64,000 nucleotides of DNA, taken from assembly GCF_017654505.1 (NCBI RefSeq), contig NC_054564.1, positions 6,432,121-6,496,120 of the forward strand, in the 5' to 3' direction. This stretch comes from Polyodon spathula. Lineage: Eukaryota; Chordata; Actinopteri; Acipenseriformes; Polyodontidae. Below, one piece after another: positions 1 to 13,128 of this stretch. Both the position numbers and the translations under genes were made by a program. Under the pieces are notes generated by a model that saw only the letters and a program-made list of their open reading frames with translations, was not told the origin of the DNA and made no database searches. How positions within the stretch are numbered: position 1 is the first letter of the stretch; every line of letters starts with the position of its first letter.

Positions 1-1805
1 ACATTTTGAACAATGTTTATAACAATTTCAATTTGAAACAAAAAACGTGTGATTGAAATTTTTACAGAGTCTAGTAGTTCAACAATGCTTAAGTGAGGGG
101 TTGTGTATGTGTGTGAAGAATATAAAGGTGAATTAAGGTTTGATGTTGGAATTGAGAATGAGTGAAATTGGATAGGGAAATGTGGAGGGGTGAAGGAGGA
201 GGAAGGGATTTAAAAAAAAAAGTACATTTCAGAATGCTAACCTGTTGTAAATGCCCATGTACCTTTATAGTTGAAGTGCAGCTGAATTTGTTAGGGAGAC
301 CTTCCATTAACTCAGGCCTTGGACCCTCAATTCACATGTCCATCTGTTTTTAACCAGAAACTCGAGTTGAGGGTCTTACTAAAGATCTTTCTAACAAGAA
401 GTCACTGGGACTGTTATTTAAATCTTAAATACAAATAAAAATAAATACAAATCACACTTTTAATTATTGAATGCATATTTCTGAAAAAGAGAATTAAGGT
501 AGATCTAAGAGGGAAAGAATTATATTAGCAACTTGTACCATTCTCCCTAACTGCTGCTGCTAATTGTTTGTGAAGACTAGCTCTCCTCCTAACCATGTCA
601 ACACTCATGTTTTTGTTTTTTTCTTGTTCCCTGATGTGAATGTCTGTTTTGGTTGATTGTGTGTTGGTGGATTCATTGAGTGAACAGATAGCTGGCTGAC
701 TTGTATGGGTGTCTGCTGCATATAGTGTAAGCATTGTAACTGCAAATAAACGCTGATGGTTTGTACTTACATGATATTTGTGTGTACTTGTCATTAGGGA
801 AAAGTGGTTTTGCACACACATACAGAGGGTCCTTTTATAATCTCATAGTAATCGCACAGTAACTGAAAGGTTAAGCACATCTGTATAAAATAAAGTTCTA
901 GCAGATCATAGACCGATGCATTCTGAAACAGCTTGGCATGTATAATAAAAGGTTTGGTGTAAAAAAAAAAAAAAATCAAGACAGTAAAAATTCACTATGT
1001 AGAGTGCGACAGACAGATCGATTGGACAGGCATGAGAAGCACAGAAGGGTCCCCGTTTTTCTGAAAGACTCTAAACATGTTAATAATTACACTGAAGTTT
1101 TGACAAAGTTTTAAACCTTTTTTTTTTAATATGTATATTTTTATTAGGACAACAGAGCTGTGACACGTTGACATCTGATGTTTGCAGTTGATTTTCTCAC
1201 TGTTGAATCCATCAGGGGTTGGTGCAGCTGTATTCTTGATTAGGTTTATAATATGTAAAGTTAATAACCTCCAGCTGGTAAGTTTTAACACTGCAACATT
1301 CTTTATAGATAATCCATTTTGTATTATACTCCTTTTAGAATGTATTCTTTCTTGTTTCACTGTTCTTTTAAATACCACAGTGATCCCTGCTGTCAGTTAA
1401 AGACACTGCCACTTATAAGATATGCAAAGTACTGTCTTCCTTATAATTTACATTTCACTGGCTGAGGGCAAGAGCATTATAACTACTTTATCAACCGGCA
1501 AGACAAAAGAATCATGTTTTTATATTAAGTCTTTGACTTGCTTATATCAAGACTGTCATATCTGTTAGTTAAAGTCTTTGCTCTCAAGCTAGTTTATTTT
1601 TTTGATTTCACCAAATGATGCATACCTGTATTATAGCCCAACCACCATAGGGCCTCTATAACACAATGCATTAAAAACTGCATATGACTGACATGTCTAG
1701 CAGCATGCAAGATCTTAGAGCAGGGGTTTCAGACTCCAGTCTTCAAGGGCAGCAGGGTCTTCATTCTAACTTGAACTCTCACTTAACAAAATTAAATCTG
1801 ATTAC
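1..1805. other. Flank beyond pbdc1 3' end, no gene recognised
   Basis: I see no exon with both a coding signature and splice sites on either strand. The stretch is AT-rich, with an A run near 961-975. Around 1723-1790 lies a sequence starting CAGGGGTTTCAGACTCCAGT that looks like the end of a hAT-type fish MITE. The pbdc1 transcript (minus strand) may end here: AATAAA in minus orientation occurs at 1593-1598 and 1140-1145, but neither can be assigned to it from sequence alone. Confidence 0.5.
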
Positions 1806-2203
1806 ACTATGTAACACAATTTTTGTTCCTGGGTAGTAAGTGTTATTTCCTAATTGCTTATGCCTCAAAAGTATAGAAAATGGCTATTATTCCCCACAAA
1901 CTTTGCTTTTGTGACCAGGACAGTGATATTTCAAAATATCACTATTTCCAATGGGAAAATGGGCAAATGTGTGTCTTTTCGTTCATATAGTCAGAAAAAA
2001 CAACGAATCCAAATTAACATGTATTTATACTAAAGTAATACAAAGATGACTACAAAAGATTTAGAAGTGAGTAGTTTTTCGAGATTTACAATTATACTGT
2101 AAATACATACAATAGCCATTTTCTATACTTTTGAGGCATAAGCAATTAGGAAATAACACTTACTACCCAGGAACAAAAAAAACAAACATTTTTGTTACAC
2201 AGT
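1806..2203. repeat. Fold-back (MITE-like) element with perfect 69-bp arms
   Basis: Positions 1820-1888 and 2111-2179 are exact reverse complements over 69 bases, separated by a 222-base loop. The homology resumes outside the arms: ACTATGTAAC at the left and ACTGTGTAAC read inward from the right, giving an element of about 398 bp. The loop contains its own hairpin (GTGATATTT facing AAATATCAC near 1921-1945). It lies in the 3' flank of pbdc1, so it may be transcribed as part of the 3' UTR. The family is not identified. Confidence 0.75.
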
Positions 2204-2468
2204 ATTATATTGTTCAATTGGACATATTATAGGGAGTTAACTTAGTTTCTAACAATGTTTTGTTTTCTTCCTAAAAGAAAAAAAATATATATTTAACTTG
2301 GCGTGGCGGTAAACACTTTGAAGTCCACTGATTTGAAAAAGAATTGCAAGCTACTAATTTGCAACTCTGGGATTTCATGCAAAGCATTGCACCTGTTTCT
2401 TTCAGAATGAACTCCTAGAAACGTCTTTGTCAAAAAGGTCGCTTGAGAAAAGTTCTCGAGGACAGGGA

Positions 2469-5400
2469 TCAGCTCCGTTTCTGGTTCTTGCTTTTGGAAG
2501 CGGACTCGTAGACAACATTGTTGTAGCCCTCTCTGTTCCTGGAGATTTCAACTGCAAAAAACTGGATCCTGGTGGCTGAAAAGAAACTTGCTTTTAATTG
2601 CGATTCTTAATTATTCCAGACAAGCTGACCTGCAGTACAACAGGGCAAACAGGTACATGAATACAGCATGTGTTTCTATTTTAGAAAAAAATCTATCAAA
2701 AAACAACGAGGTCTTTGTCAGTGTTACGATCACAATTTACTATGCTGGTGTGTAGTAATGCAGAGATTTATAAATATCTTGGCCCACACCAAGGCTTCCA
2801 TGTACAGCTATGGCCAGACGTGGGGCAGAGGATGTATGTCACTAACCAACACAGACAGTTTGCACAGAAGTGGAGTTTAAAATCGTTAATCTGCTTACTA
2901 GTTTCTATTCCACAGTTGACAACTAAATCCTATTCCCTTAGCCACCATGATGTACTGTAACTGTATTCCCTGCATGTGTCCTAAACTAATCCTAGATCAG
3001 CACAGGCCTCTTTTGCAAAGTCTGCTCAGAAAGTAATGAACTAGATCGCTGAAGCTCCACGCACATACACGTGGCTGCTTACCAAAAATCGTGTTCTCCT
3101 CGGTATAATCTTTTTGGCAGTCCAGTCGCAGCAATGTGCCGTAGTTGTAGTCTTCTACAATTCCGTCAAACTGGAGACAGAATGGCCTCCACTTCTACAG
3201 AAAGCAAATGAAATGCATTTTAAAATCTCTGCACCACGAGTCACGCCCACAAGCTTACTGTACTGGTTGAAAGGTTTGAGATACTGGAGACCTCACCTGT
3301 TTGGCTTCTTCCGATTTGAGATCATCTGGGTTTAAGACGTTGATATTCATGTCACCGAAGGTCTTCTTGAATTCAGTGAAGATCTGGTCGTCGACTTTTG
3401 TGAGCTTAAGGAATCTGGGATCAACTGATGAGATGAGCTGCAAATTTAAATAAATCATACAACTGTATGTAAGTAACAGATGGGCAGTTCCACAATTTCA
3501 GACGTACATTTCTGATTAACATAATCACAAAGTGGCTTTTTACTCTGGCACAGTACGTGAATGAATCAGGACCAATTCAGATAGAAATAATTTGTCCATC
3601 TTTCTTGATTAGGGAGAAATGCTCGAAAAATAACCATGGTGTCAGACATACTCTGACTAACTGAATTTTTCATCCACGCTGGGATGGTATCAAAATATCT
3701 GATGTTTGAGGACTTATGTACAACTATTTCTATGTATTCTTTGATCAGACCCTTATCAATACATTACAACAGAAGCAGTCTATCCTCCCTGATTGTAACT
3801 CATAATACATTTGTATGGCGTCTGATGTACACACCTACAATTGCTTGGTACAAATGATAAAATATAACTTAACAGAATACATTTTAACAGAATTACTTAC
3901 AAGGGCTTATTAAGCAGCAGAAACACTTCAGTACATCACAATATATCCCTGGATGTCAATTATCATACGGTTGCATTCAGTTTAGTGTGTGTCAAACCAT
4001 TTACTTATTACACAAATAACCTAAACATTAAAAAAAAAAAACTAAACTGCCTTCAAAATGACACCCTAAATCTATTCTTAGGATCATTCTGAAATGCTGA
4101 CTCTGAGGTTGCCTAATTTGTGGAACTGCCCATATTACAGGTGTCGGAATCCCAATACAGACAGACCCTGGTAACCTATATCACAGCACTTGGAATATAA
4201 TCCAATAAATACCATGTGCAGGTTCCTCAAGGTTAGTACAAAACATAGGATGAACAGTGTGCTGTAAAACTGCTTAAGGCACAATCCCACAGTTGATGTG
4301 AGCAGGTCACTATTACACCCCCCAAAGGTTTGTGCTAAGGAATGTCCACACCAAGTGTAACACAATTGGCTCACTAGTTCTCAGCAGTTGCCTGCACTGC
4401 CCAATACCGTGGGTCTAACTTACACTAAAACACCTGAAGCATTTTATCACATATTGCATGTCTAAAATCGTACCCAATGATAAAATAAACGATTTAACTT
4501 ACATTAAAATAGATTTCAGCGTGGTCATATGCCTTCTTAGCCCACATCAGTTCCAGTTGAGGCTGAAAACGGGTCACATTGTTTAAAAATAAATAAATAA
4601 AAAATAAATTCTTACAACACAAAAACAAAAAAAAAAAAACTTTGCTTTTATTCATGATACAGTATTCCTTCTCATCCATAACCCCTCTGGTGGAAACAGC
4701 TGCCGTCCTCACAGCCTTCCGTTTAGAATGCATTAGCAGATGTCTTGACCGACCCCTCCCTATGCACTTAACTTAGCCGACCTCAGCACCATGCTACTGG
4801 GTGCTGAGCAGATGCACTATCATGTCACTGTAGATACAAATTGTCTTAATCTCACATTGTACCGTACAGCTATTTGCACTTACACTAAACTGCACTGTAT
4901 TTAAATATTGTTTTTATTTTTTTTTTCACTGCAACACTTATAAGTCGTTTTGAATAAAGGCATCTGACATAAACTAATAACAAAACTAAAACAACCTCTC
5001 GTGTTCTGCATACACCTTGCACTGCATGCACGGTGTCAATAGGTTCTCGTCGTGCATAAACGATAAAGGACGTAATTATAATGCTAACTAAATAAATAAA
5101 TACTTACATCATTCCCATAGGATTCTGCAGGCAGAGACAGTGCATTGGCGGCAGACACTGCCCCGCCGGCACCCTGCAAATAAAAACATACATTCGATTG
5201 AATTTTCCTTTAGGGCAGCTGACCTAAATATTAAGAATCACTGACTGCCAGTATCAAAGATAAACAACCTGTCCAGATGTTTGCGTGTTGGGTTTTATAG
5301 GATGGAATATACTATCCACTCCATAACATGCTAGCTTGAAGAAAAGAGGATCCTTCCTCACACAGATACGACACGTGGGCTAATTAGCACCCAACATTGT

Positions 5401-5493
5401 GTTTTAATCGTATGTATGCTCTTTCATAAGCAAAAGCACCAGTATTTTATTTGTCTCTCTCACCAAAGTCCCAAGCAGCCCTTCCAAATCCAT
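2469..5493 (-). CDS. pbdc1: PBDC1 protein, six coding exons
   Basis: Exons on the minus strand in order: 5464-5493 (ATG, MDLEGLLGTL), 5108-5173, 4503-4562, 3297-3437, 3083-3194, 2469-2575 (stop TGA 2469-2471). All have GT-AG boundaries and the phases join to a 171-aa protein. The family core is plain: NALSLPAESYGND in exon 2, WAKKAYDHAEIYFN in exon 3, LISSVDPRFLKLTKVDDQ in exon 4, KWRPFCLQFDGIVEDYNYGT in exon 5, and RIQFFAVEISRNREGYN in exon 6. Exon 4 is 47 codons, as in human PBDC1. The long acidic repeat tail of mammalian PBDC1 is missing; this protein ends soon after the conserved domain in a short basic tail (KSKNQKRS). The family is Pfam PBDC1 (formerly 'polysaccharide biosynthesis domain'). 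The yeast relative is a ribosome-associated chaperone for eEF1A, so a cytosolic role in elongation-factor biogenesis is more likely than sugar metabolism. No signal peptide or membrane segment is seen. The gene runs head to head with the ZSWIM3-like relic. Confidence 0.95.
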
Positions 5494-5972
5494 AGCGTTC
5501 AACTTTCTCCTTTCAACTTTCGGCGAACTTAAAATGTTACTATTTCCGGTGTAACAAAAAAAATAATAATAATAAAAATAGAAAAAATAAATCCTGCAAT
5601 TTAATGTGATCGGACGGTTGTGTAGAACTGTAACTCGCTGTGTTTGTAAGCAAACGGTCACATCTGTCAAAACTAAGCGGTGTTTTTCGTAAATTGTGCA
5701 CATTAGTGTTAGCAACACCGGACGTGACAAATTAGCAACTACAATTCATTGCAACAGGAGGCGCTGTTCACAGACTCGCTGTCGTGCGGATAACATTGTA
5801 TCTGACGTGCCAATGATAATATTCATTGATTTCCCTTATTCGCACGGTGAGACTTACCAATTTGCGGGATAGTCTACCTCAAATTTAAAAAAAAAAGGTG
5901 CAGATGTGTACTTTTGAATGAGAAAAGAACAGATATTAATTTTAAATTTATCGCAACAGTGGTATTTCCACA
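5494..5972. promoter_or_regulatory. Divergent promoter region of pbdc1 and the ZSWIM3-like relic
   Basis: The 479 bases between the pbdc1 start codon (minus) and the ATG of the ZSWIM3-like relic (plus) must hold the pbdc1 5' UTR and promoter. No convincing TATA box is visible in a suitable position. CG dinucleotides are commoner than in the surrounding DNA (for example 5700-5850). GCAACAGGAGGCGCTG at 5751-5766 resembles a CTCF site. Divergent use is inferred from the gene layout only. Confidence 0.45.
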
Positions 5973-7442
5973 ATGGAAAACGTACTAACAGTTGGGCAAC
6001 AATTTAGCGATTTTAATGAGCTTCAGGATGCAATTAGACAGTTGGAAGCAGAGACCCATGCGAAATTCGTCATTGGTTCAAGCAGGAAGGCTGAGACGAG
6101 AAACAAGACGTTATCCACGAAGAATATCGCTTATCACCCCAAATTCGTCTATACCTGCGTGTCTTTCGTCTGCAAACACTATGGCCAAGCGAGAAAAAGA
6201 CCAGGCTCGGGGTTCGGCCAAATCAAAGGTAGGGTTTTGTTTTTTTTTGTTTGTTTTTTCTTTCTTCTTTTAAATATAACTGATTCACAAATACAGTCGC
6301 AGTAGCAGGGTGCGCGCATTCGTTTCTGGGAACACACACGCATGTAGTTTTGTACTGTGTCATAATCAATCATTTTTATAACTGGCATGTAGGGTTAGAC
6401 ATGCTGGTAGTAAGTTGCACCCCTGCACCATTCAGATCCGGCTTACGCTATCTGTCACTAAGGCTGTTTCAGCAGCTGGTTACTCTGACTGATTGTGCTA
6501 CTGCTGCTGCGATATAAACGCCCATTCCAAGAAAACACAGTTTTAAAAAAAAAAAAAAAAAAAAGTAAAACTGTCTTTTTAAATTAACTTTGTTGCATGC
6601 TAATAATAACATTTTACAGGTAATACCAATCACTACACACAATACACACATTTTTTAAAGGTCTCGTCTTTTTAAGCCATATCCTGTGTGTTGTAATCTG
6701 AGATCACGATATTTTAACTACAGTTGCTAAAACACAAGTTGAACTATGTGTAGTAATTGTCTCCAGATTGCCTTGAAATGTCTGTTTTTTAAACTGTATT
6801 TGCATGTGGTAGTAATGTGGCGCATCACTGCCAAATGACCACAAGATGGCAGCAAAAGATCAACAACGAGTCGTCGTCCCGTCCCCTACCACATTCTGAC
6901 GATGTACCACTTTCTGACACTACACCAGGTTGGAACAAAGATCAGGTGGGGTGGAAGAACCAACTTTGGAAACCCATGGATTAAAAACGACCATGGACAA
7001 TGTAAACAAACGTGTCTGTCAACAAAGTGCTCTCTTTTCATCAAAAGTTTTGTAAAATACTGATTCGTTTTTTTTGTGTGTTTGTTTGTTTGTTTTTTGT
7101 CTAGTCTCGCCGGCTAAGCCAAACGGAAAAGCAAAAAGCAGAGGAATTACTGCGACTCAGTCTTTCTCCAGCTAAAGTGAAGGATTACTTGAATTCATTG
7201 ACCGGTAAATGCATCACAGCCAAGGATATAATTTGAAACTGAAGCTCAGCAGCGTCGACACAAAGAAGGATTCTAGCCTGTCAATTTCACACCCAGGTGT
7301 GGTCCGACGCGTTATCAAAGATTTCGCTTGCGACGCTTATGAGGACAAGCCAGACTGTACTGTCCCAGAGGAGAATCGCTGGAGCCCAGCGCTTCCCGGC
7401 GTTAACAGCGTCGACGCAAATAACTTTGTAAAATGTCACTAG
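5973..7442 (+). pseudogene. ZSWIM3/MULE-type transposase-derived gene, broken
   Basis: Exon A (5973-6228) starts at an ATG and is open for 85 codons. It contains VGQQFSDFNELQDAIRQLE, then FVYTCVSFVCKHYGQARKR, the layout of the N-terminal domain of ZSWIM1/ZSWIM3 and FAR1/MULE proteins (a folded segment followed by a Cys-containing, basic DNA-binding half). It ends at a plausible donor (AAAG|gtaggg, phase 1). Exon B starts after a good acceptor at 7104 and reads SRRLSQTEKQKAEELLRLSL, then KDYLNSLTGKCITAKDI. That is the family's RRL-SxxE ... TGK-xxTxKDI segment, before a stop at 7234-7236. The next family-like words (NLKLKLSSVDTKKD) continue in another frame to 7442, which points to an indel at about 7228-7232. 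Exons A and B do not join in the family frame, and the middle segment (Cys-Pro-Ala, His-Asn-His part) is not visible between them. No catalytic DDE or SWIM region follows. It is probably a dead domesticated transposase or a 5' remnant. A short product using exon A remains possible, because joining A to B in phase gives a different 23-codon tail. Confidence 0.65.
6839..6852 (+). promoter_or_regulatory. CTCF-like motif
   Basis: CCACAAGATGGCAG matches the CTCF core (CCAnnAGRKGGCRS) in forward orientation. It sits in the gap between the two exons of the ZSWIM3-like relic, upstream of npm2. Occupancy is not shown by sequence. Confidence 0.35.
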
Positions 7443-7886
7443 CAAATTGATAAACCCGCATTCAAGACACAGGCTTCTCAGACCGAAGTACCATGTAAAT
7501 GTCGCGGTGCAGGTACAGAATATGTAGCTATTGTAAAGTATGCAATACATTTATTTATTTATGTTAACAGGTTATAAACGCACCCCATTTAAAATAATAA
7601 AAATAATAATAATTAAAAAAAAAAAAAATTAAAGTTTTCCCGCACTTCGGTGCTAATTAGACTGACCCCAATTAGCGTCCTCGGGTGTTTTTTCGTGCCA
7701 GCTGCCGTGTAAGGAACACGCGTTTGCCAGGCTCTGATACAACGTCTGCATTAATTCAGGTTGTTTTCCCTCTGTTTAAACCGTGTTAAAAGTTCAGTTG
7801 TGTTATTAACGGAACAGTAATTCGCACGTTGTGTGTGATTTTTTTTTTTAAACATCGTCTTCTGTTTTGCAGTTATCTCGAAGACA

Positions 7887-10380
7887 ATGACGTCAAACAC
7901 CAGCAAAATGGAGAAGCCTCTTTCTCTGATATGGGGTAGGAGGATAGGAATTGTTGAGTAAGCCTGGAAAAATGCAACGTGTTTGTTTTGCTTTTTGTGT
8001 GTGTGTGTGTGGCGGCGCAAACAAACGTTTTAGCTAAATAATTGTCACGTGGTTGTGTTAAATCACAACTTCGAAAGTGAACTTTGGTTTTTGTCGGTTT
8101 TCACAATTTTGTGACACTTTTTTTTTTTGCAGTGATGGTATATTAATGTTTTCAATTCCACAGGGTGCGAATTGAATGACAAAAGCAAGACGGCTACCTT
8201 TGTATCAGATGATACGAAATATCAACACCAACTGGCTTTGAGGACGGTATGATTAAAAATATATCCTATTAGAATTATTATTTACCATAACGGAACCAAT
8301 GACGGTTTTCGCAAAGAGTACACCTGTATGCAAAATACCCAGGAAACTTGTATACGTGTTGCATTTCATTTTATTTTATTTTAATGTAGTGTAACATGTT
8401 TAAACTGCGACTGTTGTTTCGCTGCAGATCTGCTTGGGCGCAGAAGCCAAAGAGGAGTTCAATGTGGTCGAAATCGTGCCTGGCGAGGGAGAGGGTGCTG
8501 ATGCGAAGCCGGTCCCGCTTGCCACATTGAAGAGTTCAGTCATGCCAACGGTAAGGACTGATTTTAGCACTCTTTAAATATGTGCAGCTCAGCCCCTATC
8601 AATTACCCATAGTTCTGTTAAACTGTCGTTTTAATGAAACACTATGGTTTTGTTTTTGCAGGTGACTATATCCGGAATTGAACTCCCCTCCCGGGTTACT
8701 TTTAGGCTTAAAGCTGGTTCTGGCCCGGTCTATATCAGTGGACAACATATATGTAAGTGTGTTTGGAATTTGATATGTCAATGGGAAGTTTGTGTTATTT
8801 TATACGGATTAATTGAACAGTAGAGTATCTTTTTTCATCAATGAAACCACACCTATGAGATGGGAGATATATATATGTGTGTGTGTGTTAGTGCTGGGAC
8901 AAGTAACCAAATATTCAAATGAATATTGTTTGACTTGTATTCGGATACTTGCATTTGCAGTGGAGGAAGACTTATCCTTTGACGAAGAGGATGGTGAAGA
9001 GGAGGAGGAGGATGATGAAGACATGGATGAGGAAATTGAGGAAAGTCCTCCCAAACCAGTAAAGAGGGCAGCCTCCAGTAAAAAATCTGCACCAACCAAG
9101 GTGTGAATGAATTCCTTTGCAAAAGTGGTTTATGCAGCAGCAAGGTTTAAAAAAAACTACAGTTTGTCATTTTGATGTCATCTCTCCCAATAATCACCTA
9201 TCTCCACCCCAGGTTATAACTGTGTGGACCCACAAACTTCACAAAGGCTTATTAGCATGTCTTGTTTTATTCAGCAGTTCTGAAGATTCAATACTTATTT
9301 TGCTAGAATTAATCTAATCCGGTGGGAAATCTGTAGGGCTACTTTTGTTCACAGAATTGTGATGTCTGGACATCGATGTCTACAGTACATACTGTAGTAA
9401 TCTGACTAATGTATTGCAATATTAGCTGGGTTTTTTCTTTTTCCCTCCCACAGAGAAAGAAGACTGACGAGGAGGATGATGAGGAGGAAGAGTAAGTATT
9501 TGTTGAGGAGGGATGGGGTCTTCATCAGCCACAATGTTAACACCTGTTTGGTTTTTACATGCTTTGTGTTTGGTACAAATATTGTATTTGCAGGAGGGAG
9601 GAGGTTTGATAAATCTTACTCTGGCGCTGTAATTCATTATAAAGCATTGCCATTTTGATTCTGGGGTACCAGCACAAAGCATGTGTGTAACTAGGAGAAA
9701 TGGATTTGTCAATACCAGGTGTGATCCCACAAAATCAGAGGTAAGTAAGTCAGATCTGGTCATAGGTTTAATTTGGTCAAGTTCAGCACACTAATGGCAA
9801 AGGAGATACCAAGTTTTTTTTTTCTATCAAGTAATTTTTGCAGATATTTTTACATTGTCTTGTATACTTTTGGGCACTGTAGTATGTGTGTAAGTATGCA
9901 AGTGTAGGCTTTTATTGTTGGAATGTTTTAGTCAAGCTAAATGTAGTTTTGTACGTGTGCAGGGCTAGATGTATATTTTATGGTTCCCACTGGCTTGATA
10001 TATTGAATTGTTTTTTGCATGATGAAGACTGGCTTCAGAGGAGGAAAGCCCACCTAAAAAGGTAAAGCTTCAAGCAATCTGTACATAACTGATGCATAGT
10101 CTTTGCACAGTTTAATACCAGTCTTTTGATGCACCCATAGGAGGTCAAACTTCACTCTGACACCCCGACCTGATTGAACCCCCTGTCAAGCTTTTTTTTT
10201 TTATATGCACTTAAAAACCTTGCGTTCTACTTGAATACCTGTTGTATTAAAGGCCTACATGCCTCAGTTTGCATTGGCTGTAATAAACCTTGCTGATTCT
10301 CTCGTGTAGAGCAGAAGATGACTTATTTTTGAATGTTTTAGGGCAAAGGAAGAGGAAGGAAACCAGCTGCCAAGAAGTAG
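7887..10380 (+). CDS. npm2: Nucleoplasmin (histone chaperone), eight coding exons
   Basis: Coding exons: 7887-7935, 8164-8246, 8428-8550, 8662-8752, 8961-9100, 9454-9491, 10028-10061, 10342-10380 (stop TAG). All junctions are GT-AG and phases agree, giving 198 aa. Xenopus nucleoplasmin is about 200 aa. The start [19 protein letters not shown] is nearly that of Xenopus nucleoplasmin. The beta-barrel core (about 10-118) has WGCEL, HQLALRTICLG and [11 protein letters not shown]. An acidic tract (A2 type) spans about 123-143. A bipartite nuclear signal is split by intron 5: K150-R151, ten residues, then KRKK 162-165. The protein ends [12 protein letters not shown], as in nucleoplasmin. It lacks the C-terminal three-helix domain of NPM1, and NPM3 ends differently, so NPM2 is the best call. 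The family binds H2A-H2B as a pentamer, stores histones in oocytes and remodels sperm chromatin after fertilisation. A strong acceptor just before the ATG (ag at 7871-7872) implies an upstream non-coding exon. It is followed 20.8 kb later by fgf17 on the same strand, as in tetrapods. Confidence 0.96.
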
Positions 10381-10794
10381 TTGCAGTGTCTTTCAGGTAC
10401 TTGTCTGTCTCTTGCAACAGCAGCATGGGAAGTACACACATTAAAAATAAGTAGTTTTCAGACCACTCAAGCAAGGTAGATTTTATAGGCACTGTCAACT
10501 ACATATAATGGTATACAATATTTACATTTAGTGTCGTTCTAATGATTGATAAACATATTTCCTTTTATGAAATAGGTACTGAAAAATTGCGTGGAAGATG
10601 ACCAGGAACATAACCTGTTCTGTAAATTATTCTACAATGAGGGCCCCCTCCCTGCCGACTTTTTGTATGTTTCGATTATTTTCTACAGTCTTTCTATCCA
10701 GTAATTCTAACTCCATTTAATATTGTTATACAACTCTTGCTGTGCATGTTTTCCATGTGTTAAGCTGTTAACCAAAAAAAAGAAGAGTAATAAA
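10381..10794 (+). terminator. npm2 3' UTR and poly(A) signal
   Basis: AATAAA at 10789-10794 is followed by a GT/T-rich stretch (10810-10835), the usual layout of a cleavage/polyadenylation site. It lies about 410 bases after the npm2 stop codon. An alternative 3' UTR intron could start at the gtactt after 10396 and end near the aatag at 10576, but this is uncertain. Confidence 0.6.
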
Positions 10795-10795
10795 A

Positions 10796-13128
<2,333 letters not shown>

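Noticed and set aside
525..610. Possible C-terminal exon on the minus strand (MVRRRASLHKQLAAAVRENG)
   Set aside because: No clear acceptor, no recognised family, and no partner exons nearby.
7204..7210. Possible splice donor (G|gtaaat) ending relic exon B
   Set aside because: Reading through it continues the family motif TGKCITAKDI, so it is more likely coding sequence than a donor.
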